Positions 1 to 5,017 of a stretch of DNA of 5,017 bases are shown piece by piece. The notes under the pieces are model-generated. The model searched no databases. It saw nothing but the letters and a program-made list of their open reading frames with translations, and was not told where the DNA came from. The stretch's first letter is position 1. Each line of letters starts with the position of its first letter. This stretch comes from an uncultured Actinomycetes bacterium (GTDB lineage: Bacteria; Actinomycetota; Actinomycetes; Nanopelagicales; Nanopelagicaceae). A program made the translations under genes and the position numbers. Location: positions 1 to 5,017 of the forward strand of contig CAIVOW010000032.1 in the NCBI GenBank assembly GCA_903907665.1, in the 5' to 3' direction.

Positions 1-915
1 AGCATCTTGGGATTTATTATTGGGATTTCATTCTCAGCTCCTCTTTATTCTCATTACGTTGCTCATACCAATCCTTTTCATTCGACATTGGATGCCACCA
101 TTTCGATTCATGGTGAGCAGAAGCCAGTCCTCGAGGCATCAACGACCGGTTTAGGTTTAGGAGTTACTCCTATTGGCCCAACATGGAATCCCAGCAAATA
201 TTTCTTGGGTTCCGATGGCCAAGGTAGAGATGTCATGGCTAGGTTGCTTTACGGCGGAAGAAGTACTCTGCTTATTGGTACGACCGCAGGTTTGCTCTGT
301 ATTTTCTTATCGTTGTTGATTGGAATTCTTGCTGGTTACAGACGTGGCTGGGTCGATGCAGTACTTTCGCGAATCCTGGATATTATCTGGGCATTTCCGG
401 TCTATCTTCTTGCGATTAGCCTCTCGGTAGTTCTATTAACCTCAGGCTTAACCATTGGTTTTATACACGTAGGTCCTGGATCATTTGCCCTTCCTATTTT
501 TATTATTGGAATTGTTTATATTCCTTATGTCGCTCGACCAATCCGCGCCCAAGTACTTGCACTACGCGAGCGTGAATTTGTACGCGCCGCAGTAGGAACA
601 GGCGCCAAGACATCAACGATTATCTTCCGTGAGATTCTTCCTAACATTATTCCAAGCGTTTTAGTGTTTATCCCAATCATTGTCTCGCTTTCCATGCTCA
701 CCGAATCAGCACTGTCATTTCTTTCGATTGGCGTTCAGCCACCGGCTGCTTCATGGGGAACGATTATTAATGATGGACTGGGCCTGCTTTATACGCGCCC
801 TATTGTGGGTATTGCTCCTGGTCTGATGATCGTACTCACCGCTGCAGCGCTCAATTTGTACGGTGATGCAGTACGAGATGCCCTAGATCCCAAGACGAGA
901 GCACGAGGGGACTAG
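1..915 (+). CDS. Dipeptide/oligopeptide-type ABC transporter permease, DppC/OppC family (5' end cut by window edge)
   Basis: This is one of two inner-membrane subunits forming the channel of a peptide-type ABC importer. The frame is open from base 1 (Ser-Ile, then a TTG at 7), and the visible protein starts inside the first membrane helix, so the true start lies upstream and TTG 7 is not a credible start. Counting that TTG as residue 1, the DppC hallmark FLGSDGQGRDV is at 66-76, just before the second helix (about 86-110). The cytoplasmic EAA coupling loop, which contacts the ATPases, is at about 190-212 (EFVRAAVGTGAKTSTIIFRE onward). The family motif LSFLSIGVQPPAASWG is at 236-251, and a last helix at about 266-285 precedes a DALDPKTR tail. 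The segment between helix 1 and the LGSD motif is unusually long (about 45 residues) and contains GLGVTPIGPTW. The stop TAG overlaps the next gene's GTG by one base. Family assignment is firm; substrate is unknown. Confidence 0.93.
   Translation, partial: SILGFIIGISFSAPLYSHYVAHTNPFHSTLDATISIHGEQKPVLEASTTGLGLGVTPIGPTWNPSKYFLGSDGQGRDVMARLLYGGRSTLLIGTTAGLLCIFLSLLIGILAGYRRGWVDAVLSRILDIIWAFPVYLLAISLSVVLLTSGLTIGFIHVGPGSFALPIFIIGIVYIPYVARPIRAQVLALREREFVRAAVGTGAKTSTIIFREILPNIIPSVLVFIPIIVSLSMLTESALSFLSIGVQPPAASWGTIINDGLGLLYTRPIVGIAPGLMIVLTAAALNLYGDAVRDALDPKTRARGD
905..910 (+). promoter_or_regulatory. Ribosome binding site for the DppB-like permease
   Basis: GAGGGG lies inside the last codons of the upstream permease, four bases before the GTG at 915. 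It resembles a Shine-Dalgarno sequence and supports that GTG as the start. With the TAGTG stop/start overlap it suggests coupled translation of the two permeases. Confidence 0.55.
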
Positions 916-1883
916 TGCTCACATTCTTAGCTCGTCGCTTTAGTGCCATGGTTTTTGTACTATTTTCGATTTCCATCATGGTCTTCTTGATTTTCTTTGC
1001 GACTCCTGGAGTAGATCCTGCCGCCCGTATTGCAGGACGAGGAGCTGATCAGCAGACACTTTTGCAGGTGCGGCATTCCTTTGAATTAGATAGACCAATT
1101 CCAATTCGATATGTATCAATGATGAAACACTTATTTGTTTCTCAAGACCTCACTTCGTATGTCAACCGTGGGGCGAAAGTAATACCGCAACTCTCTCAGG
1201 CCATTCCAGCAACTTTCTCGTTGGTTATAGGCGCAGCAATTATCTGGCTTGTCATAGGTATCTTTTTTGGCGTCCTGGCTGCAAGTTCTAAGAAAAAGTG
1301 GATTGACCCGACGATTGGATTTTTAGGAATTATCGGTATTTGCTTACCAGTTTATTGGCTGGGTGAAGTTGTCAATCTCATCACGCAATCTAAACTTCAT
1401 AATTCAGTATTCAAGTGGGTTCCACCACTTGGTTATGTTGGACTTTCGGACGACCCATGGCAATGGTTTTTACATCTACTCTTTCCTTGGCTAACGCTGG
1501 CCGTCTTGTACGCAGGTATTTATGTTCGCGTTCTACGCAATGAAATCATGGTTGTGATGAGTGAGGATTATATAAAAACTGAACGCGCAAAGGGCGCCAG
1601 CGAAAAACGCATTCTCTATAAACATGCAACGCGTATGAGCCTTATTACGATTGTTTCACTCTTTGGTTTGGATTTTGGTTCACTGGTAGGTGGCTATGCG
1701 CTTTTGACTGAAGTTGTTTTCGGTATACAAGGAGTGGGCAAGCTGACGTTTGATTCACTCCAAAACTTTGATCTGCCTGTCATTATGGCGACCGTTATGT
1801 ACGCCTCTTTCTTCGTGGTTTTCATGAACGCCCTAGTCGATGTCGTTTATGCAGTCCTAGATCCGCGGGTGCGACGTGTCTGA
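915..1883 (+). CDS. Dipeptide/oligopeptide-type ABC transporter permease, DppB/OppB family
   Basis: This is the second channel-forming inner-membrane subunit of the importer, expected to pair with the DppC-like protein just upstream. At 322 residues it is of normal length for DppB. It opens MLTFLARRFS with a first helix at about 12-30. The DppB-type extracytoplasmic stretch with LDRPIPIRYV is at 58-67. Further hydrophobic helices lie at about 101-122, 134-156, 186-206, 244-266 and 289-312. The EAA coupling loop is at about 217-238 (EDYIKTERAKGASEKRILYK), and the family motif LTEVVFGIQGVGKL is at 264-277. It ends with the typical AVLDPRVR. GTG 915 is chosen because it gives the family N-terminus and has GAGGGG just upstream. 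It overlaps the upstream stop by one base and the downstream ATPase start by eight, so it is internal to an operon. The B subunit following C is the reverse of the common order. No damage is visible. Confidence 0.95.
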   Translation: MLTFLARRFSAMVFVLFSISIMVFLIFFATPGVDPAARIAGRGADQQTLLQVRHSFELDRPIPIRYVSMMKHLFVSQDLTSYVNRGAKVIPQLSQAIPATFSLVIGAAIIWLVIGIFFGVLAASSKKKWIDPTIGFLGIIGICLPVYWLGEVVNLITQSKLHNSVFKWVPPLGYVGLSDDPWQWFLHLLFPWLTLAVLYAGIYVRVLRNEIMVVMSEDYIKTERAKGASEKRILYKHATRMSLITIVSLFGLDFGSLVGGYALLTEVVFGIQGVGKLTFDSLQNFDLPVIMATVMYASFFVVFMNALVDVVYAVLDPRVRRV

Positions 1884-2850
1884 GAAACTATTAGAAGTTA
1901 AGAACTTACACGTTACCTTTGAAACCCGCCGCGGTGATGTGCGAGCAGTTAATGATCTCTCCTTCTCATTGAACAAGGGGGAGACCCTTGGAATTGTTGG
2001 CGAATCGGGTTCGGGTAAGTCTGTTTCGATGAATGCGGTCATGGGGCTTTTGCGGGATGCAAATGCGAAGATTTCCGGTGAAGTTTTCTTCAATGGCATT
2101 GATCTACTCAAGCGCGATGATGAATCCATGAGAGCAATTCGCGGTAAAGATATTGCGATGGTCTTCCAAGATCCAATGACGGCGCTCACACCGGTCTACA
2201 CCGTTGGCTGGCATATTGTGGAGCAGATTCGATTACACACATCCTTGACGAAGAAAGAAGCACGCGAAAGAGCCATTGAAATTTTGGATGAGGTCGGAAT
2301 CCCAGATGCGAAAAGTCGCATTGACCGCTATCCACACGAATTCTCTGGCGGTATGAGGCAGCGGGCAATCATCGCGATGGCATTAGCGCTAAATCCGTCT
2401 TTACTGATTGCTGATGAACCTACTACTGCGCTAGATGTGACAATTCAAGCCCAGATTTTGGATTTATTAAAGCGCTTACAAGCTCAGCACAATTCATCCA
2501 TCATCATCATTACCCACGACATGGGAGTTGTTTCTGAAATTGCTGATGAAGTATTGGTGATGTACGCAGGCCGACCAGTAGAGCGAGCTTCTAAGAAAGC
2601 ATTATTTGCAAACCCGCGTCACCCATACACACAAGGCCTGATGAACTCAGTACCGCGCATTGACCGCCCATCCACCGAGCGTTTACAAGCAATTCCAGGG
2701 CAGCCAGCTTCACTCCTACATCTTCCAGAGGGATGTTCCTTCTCCAATCGTTGCTCAAAAGCTTTCGATGCTTGCAACAAGCTACCAACTTTCAACATCG
2801 ACGCGGATGGACATGGAGCGGCTTGTTTCTTGGTAGGTGAACGTCCATGA
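1876..2850 (+). CDS. Dipeptide/oligopeptide-type ABC transporter ATPase, DppD/OppD family
   Basis: This cytoplasmic ATP-binding subunit is one of two that power the importer. All ABC motifs are present: Walker A GESGSGKS 42-49, Q-loop Q98 (VFQDP), signature SGGMRQR 157-163, Walker B LLIADEP 176-182 with catalytic Glu181, D-loop ALD 185-187 and switch His214. The C-terminal oligopeptide-transporter extension (about 235-324) carries [10 protein letters not shown] and a four-cysteine set, Cys287, Cys293, Cys300 and Cys317. In DppD-type proteins this arrangement is known to bind an iron-sulfur cluster. The length, 324 residues, is normal. GTG 1876 is the start because an in-frame TAG at 1858-1860 lies just upstream with no other start codon between, and the next in-frame ATG falls after Walker A. 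The Shine-Dalgarno sequence is weak (GCGGGTG), so coupling to the upstream permease through the 8-base overlap is likely. MRQR in the signature and a Q-x-P-A-S-L stretch mark it as D rather than F type. Confidence 0.96.
   Translation: MSEKLLEVKNLHVTFETRRGDVRAVNDLSFSLNKGETLGIVGESGSGKSVSMNAVMGLLRDANAKISGEVFFNGIDLLKRDDESMRAIRGKDIAMVFQDPMTALTPVYTVGWHIVEQIRLHTSLTKKEARERAIEILDEVGIPDAKSRIDRYPHEFSGGMRQRAIIAMALALNPSLLIADEPTTALDVTIQAQILDLLKRLQAQHNSSIIIITHDMGVVSEIADEVLVMYAGRPVERASKKALFANPRHPYTQGLMNSVPRIDRPSTERLQAIPGQPASLLHLPEGCSFSNRCSKAFDACNKLPTFNIDADGHGAACFLVGERP
2835..2840 (+). promoter_or_regulatory. Ribosome binding site for the DppF-like ATPase
   Basis: AGGTGA lies six bases before the ATG at 2847, inside the end of the upstream ATPase gene. 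It fixes that ATG as the start, which shares ATGA with the upstream stop codon. Confidence 0.65.
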
Positions 2851-3815
2851 GTACAAGAAAAGTAATTCTCTCAATCGAGGGCCTAGGAAAGAACTTTGAA
2901 CTCGGTTCAGCTTTTTCTCGAGGTAATGATGTTGTGCATGCGGTCGAGAATGTAAATCTAGAAATTTTTGAAGGTGAAACGTTAGGAATTGTTGGTGAGT
3001 CTGGCTGCGGTAAATCAACGCTAGGTCGAATGATTGTGCGTCTTGAAGAGCCAAGTGCTGGCCATATCTTCTTTGAGGGTGAAGATCTGGCTAAAGTTCC
3101 AGCAAAGCAGCTACGTGGTCTTCGAAAGAGATTCCAAATGATTTTCCAAGATCCTTATGCATCACTCAACCCACGCCGCCAAATTGGGAAAATTGTTGAA
3201 GAACCCCTTCGGATTCACGGCATGGGTAAAGAAGCGCGTAAAGCGGTAGCCCAGGATTTATTGAAGAGGGTAGGCCTTGATGAGAATGCGTATGAGAAAT
3301 ATCCACACGAATTCTCTGGTGGCCAACGTCAACGCGTTGTTATCGCCCGCGCACTTACTTTAAATCCTCGCTTAGTTGTAGCCGACGAACCTGTTTCAGC
3401 TCTGGATGTTTCTATTCAGGCTCAAGTTCTTAACCTCTTTAAAGATCTTCAATCTGAATTCAACTTAACCTATGTTTTCATTGCTCATGATCTGGGTGTC
3501 GTCCGATACGTTTCCGATCGGATTGCCGTGATGTATCTGGGTAAGGTTGTCGAGCTGGCGCCGGCTGAAGAGCTGTACGCAGCACCTGCTCATCCGTACA
3601 CAAAAGCTTTGTTGTCCGCTAATCCACGAATGGATTCAAACGATAAAAGTGAGCGCATTATTTTGAAAGGCGACCTTCCAAATCCAATTAATCGTCCATC
3701 AGGATGTGTTTTCAATCCTCGCTGTCCTAAAGTTCAAGATATCTGTAAAACAGAAAGTCCGGCACTGATTCAACTTGGTGGTCGCCAAGTTGCTTGCCAT
3801 TTCCCAGAAAACTAA
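2847..3815 (+). CDS. Dipeptide/oligopeptide-type ABC transporter ATPase, DppF/OppF family
   Basis: This is the second cytoplasmic ATPase of the importer, expected to form a heterodimer with the DppD-like protein. Walker A is GESGCGKS at 50-57; the Cys before GKS is typical of the F subunit. The Q-loop is Q101, in MIFQDPYASLNPR, an F/OppF hallmark. The signature is SGGQRQR 157-163, Walker B LVVADEP 176-182 with Glu181, the D-loop ALD 185-187 and the switch His214. The C-terminal extension has HPYTKALLSANP (249-260), GDLPNPINRPSGCVFNPRC (275-293) and four cysteines at 287, 293, 300 and 317, exactly the positions seen in the D subunit, so it may also hold an iron-sulfur cluster. The region between residues 20 and 33 (SAFSRGNDVVHAVENV) is the usual F-type insertion before the first strand pair. 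The start ATG overlaps the previous stop as ATGA. The gene is complete and of normal length. Confidence 0.96.
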   Translation: MSTRKVILSIEGLGKNFELGSAFSRGNDVVHAVENVNLEIFEGETLGIVGESGCGKSTLGRMIVRLEEPSAGHIFFEGEDLAKVPAKQLRGLRKRFQMIFQDPYASLNPRRQIGKIVEEPLRIHGMGKEARKAVAQDLLKRVGLDENAYEKYPHEFSGGQRQRVVIARALTLNPRLVVADEPVSALDVSIQAQVLNLFKDLQSEFNLTYVFIAHDLGVVRYVSDRIAVMYLGKVVELAPAEELYAAPAHPYTKALLSANPRMDSNDKSERIILKGDLPNPINRPSGCVFNPRCPKVQDICKTESPALIQLGGRQVACHFPEN

Positions 3816-3821
3816 AAAACT

Positions 3822-3830
3822 AAGAGAAAG
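3822..3830 (+). promoter_or_regulatory. Purine-rich ribosome binding site for the amidase
   Basis: AAGAGAAAG sits eight bases before the ATG at 3839, within the 23-base gap after the transporter. It is not a strong Shine-Dalgarno match but is the only candidate. No promoter or terminator is evident in this gap, which favours cotranscription with the transporter. Confidence 0.45.
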
Positions 3831-3838
3831 AACCTGCG

Positions 3839-4756
3839 ATGATAACTCCAACAGTAAAAATTGGTAAAGATCAACACATCTGGGCGTTTGCAGCAGATAT
3901 GCAGCCCGTTGTAACTGTCGATCCAGGTACCGTCATTGAAATTGAAACGTGGGATTGTTTTACTGGCCAAGTTCAATCCGAAAGTGACACGGTAGAGAAG
4001 CTAGACATTTCACGAGTTAACAGCGCGACTGGTCCGATAGCGGTTAAAGGTGCAGAACCAGGAGATTCGCTATCAGTCACTTTGATTGATATTCGCCCCG
4101 ATAAACAAGGCGCCGGAATGTGCATTCCAGAATGGGGTCAACTCATTCATCTCGTGAAATCTCCGACAACAAGAATTTTTAGAGTTGAAGATGGAATAGT
4201 TCACATGAACGATCGAGTCTCATGGCCACAACGTCCAATGTTTGGCGTTATCGGTGTAGCGCCAGCTTCTGGAAGCATTCCAACTTTTGAAGCTAGTAAT
4301 CACGGTGGAAACCTCGATAACAACATGAACGGAATCGGCGCCACTATTCATATGCCGGTTTTCCAACCGGGCGGTCAACTTGCGATTGGAGATATGCACG
4401 CATCAATGGGTGATGGAGAAATTTCAGGTACCGGTGTTGAAATAGGCGGTACTGCAATAATTAAAGTCGATCTAATAAAAGGTAAGTCAGGAAAGTGGCC
4501 AATCACAGAGACTGCAGATTCCTGGATTACCCATGGCACTACTGCCAGCAGCATCGATCAGGCACTAGCCAACGCTTGCGAAGAAGCGGCAAAACTTTTG
4601 GTTGATGAGTGGGGTTTCACTATTGAAGATGCCTTCATCTTCCTATCGGTTGCAGGTGACCTTGGAATTGCGCAGTATTGCCACCCTTCACCAGGAAGTG
4701 TTATCGCAAAGATGCGCGTACCGAAGACATCGGCCACACCGCGGCCCTTTAAATAG
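3839..4756 (+). CDS. Acetamidase/formamidase family hydrolase (FmdA/AmdA type)
   Basis: Members of this family hydrolyse small amides such as formamide or acetamide to the acid and ammonia; the substrate here is unknown. The 305-residue protein has no signal peptide or membrane helix, so it should be cytoplasmic. Family landmarks in order are VTVDPGTVIEIETWDCFTGQ (25-44), NSATGPIAVKGAEPGD (61-76), the central RPMFGVIGVAP (132-142), SNHGGNLDNN (153-162), PVFQPGGQLAIGDMHA (173-188) with GDGE at 191-194, and a C-terminal DAFIFLSVAGDLGIAQ (264-279). His155, Asp160, Asp185, His187 and Glu194 sit in the conserved stretches and are candidates for metal or active-site residues; I cannot assign individual roles. 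At roughly 300 residues it belongs with the shorter members; FmdA of methylotrophs is longer, about 400. ATG 3839 follows the upstream gene by 23 bases and gives a full N-terminus. Its position behind a peptide-type importer suggests it acts on an imported compound. It has no nitrilase-type (AmiE/AmiF) or amidase-signature features. Confidence 0.9.
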   Translation: MITPTVKIGKDQHIWAFAADMQPVVTVDPGTVIEIETWDCFTGQVQSESDTVEKLDISRVNSATGPIAVKGAEPGDSLSVTLIDIRPDKQGAGMCIPEWGQLIHLVKSPTTRIFRVEDGIVHMNDRVSWPQRPMFGVIGVAPASGSIPTFEASNHGGNLDNNMNGIGATIHMPVFQPGGQLAIGDMHASMGDGEISGTGVEIGGTAIIKVDLIKGKSGKWPITETADSWITHGTTASSIDQALANACEEAAKLLVDEWGFTIEDAFIFLSVAGDLGIAQYCHPSPGSVIAKMRVPKTSATPRPFK

Positions 4757-4781
4757 GATTTCGCCGAAGCACTTCCTCAAG

Positions 4782-4787
4782 TATCCT
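4782..4787 (+). promoter_or_regulatory. Candidate -10 box for the RNase P RNA gene
   Basis: TATCCT fits the loose actinobacterial TAnnnT -10 pattern and lies about 7 bases before the expected RNA 5' end (around 4794-4798). The matching -35 position (about 4759-4764, TTTCGC) is a poor match to TTGACA. The call rests mainly on the need for rnpB to have its own promoter in this 41-base gap. Confidence 0.35.
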
Positions 4788-4796
4788 TTACCTAGA

Positions 4797-5017
4797 AGAG
4801 TCGCCCGGATCACCGCGTTGTAGTAATACACCGAGGAAAGTCCGGACTCCACAGAGCAAGGTGGTGGCTAACAGCCACTCGGAGCAATCCGCAGGACAGT
4901 GCCACAGAAAATGACCGCCTCTCGCAAGAGAGGTAAGGGTGAAACGGCGGTGTAAGAGACCACCGCATCTGCAGTGATGTAGATGGCAAGGTAAACCCCA
5001 CTTGGAGCAAGACCAGA
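4797..5017 (+). ncRNA. rnpB: RNase P RNA, bacterial type A (5' half; 3' end cut by window edge)
   Basis: This is the catalytic RNA of ribonuclease P, which removes the 5' leader from precursor tRNAs. Recognition rests on conserved blocks in the right order: the 5' strand of the P4 core, GAGGAAAGTCCGGACTCCAC (4833-4852), followed by AGAGCA; GACAGTGCCACAGAAA (4895-4910); GGTAAGGGTGAAAC (4932-4945); TGTAAGAGACCACC (4951-4964); and GGTAAACCCCACTTGGAGCAAGACCA (4990-5015, in two overlapping parts). Visible hairpins are a tiny one in the P3 position (TGTA-GTAA-TACA, 4819-4830), GTGGCT-AAC-AGCCAC (4864-4878), CCTCTC-GCAA-GAGAGG in the P8/P9 region (4918-4933) and an 8-bp P12-like stem with a GTGA loop (4966-4985). 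The 3' strand of P4 with the conserved ACAGAAnCCGGCTTA block and the closing P1 strand should lie beyond 5017. The 5' end is approximate. The wording is actinobacterial. The reverse-strand reading frame across it is not a gene. Confidence 0.97.

Noticed and set aside
7..9. TTG as the true start of the first permease
   Set aside because: The frame is open to base 1 and a start here would cut into the first membrane helix; the gene clearly continues beyond the left edge.
1857..2189. Reverse-strand reading frame of 110 codons
   Set aside because: It lies wholly opposite the DppD-like ATPase and its protein is low-complexity and Ser/Arg-rich with no family features; it is a shadow of the real gene.
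4732..4753. GGCC...GGCC possible hairpin followed by CTTTAAAT, considered as a terminator
   Set aside because: The stem is only 4 bp, lies inside the amidase coding region and the T-run is three bases; too weak to call.
4602..4823. Forward reading frame of 73 codons overlapping the amidase end
   Set aside because: It is out of frame with the amidase, runs into the RNase P RNA and resembles no protein family I know.
4810..5010. Reverse-strand reading frame of 66 codons
   Set aside because: It is antisense to the RNase P RNA, whose conserved blocks explain the sequence.
1..5017. Search for a novel defence, mobile or CRISPR-like system
   Set aside because: Every gene belongs to a recognisable housekeeping or transport family, spacing is operon-like, and there are no arrays, inverted terminal repeats, transposase or integrase genes.

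Overview
The window looks like a moderately AT-rich actinobacterial chromosome. GC is in the mid-40s percent by eye, not counted. The main lineage evidence is the start of an RNase P RNA gene at the right edge. Its conserved blocks and the wording between them closely resemble actinobacterial type A RNase P RNAs (Streptomyces-like as I remember them), but with short, less GC-rich helices. An actinobacterium of this composition with very tight gene packing would fit the small-genome freshwater groups such as the acI/Nanopelagicales lineage. That placement is inference only; no marker protein in the window proves it.

All genes read on the + strand. Positions 1-3815 hold four overlapping genes of a dipeptide/oligopeptide-type ABC importer in the order permease C, permease B, ATPase D, ATPase F. 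The first gene is cut by the left edge. The junctions are a 1-base TAGTG overlap, an 8-base overlap and an ATGA overlap, which is the arrangement expected of a translationally coupled operon. No substrate-binding protein is in view; it may lie upstream. The usual order of such operons is B-C-D-F, so here the permeases are swapped.

After a 23-base gap with a purine-rich ribosome binding site comes a cytosolic acetamidase/formamidase family hydrolase (3839-4756), probably the last gene of the same transcript. The simplest joint reading is that the transporter brings in a small amide-bearing or peptide-like compound and the hydrolase splits an amide from it, releasing ammonia. The substrate cannot be read from sequence.

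About 40 bases after the hydrolase stop codon the RNase P RNA gene (rnpB) begins. It runs off the right edge with roughly its 5' half present: the 5' strand of the P4 core and most of the specificity domain. Its promoter must sit in the short gap and/or the end of the hydrolase gene. I see no convincing terminator between them. There is no gene-free stretch over 300 bases, and no mobile element, CRISPR array, tRNA or integration signature.
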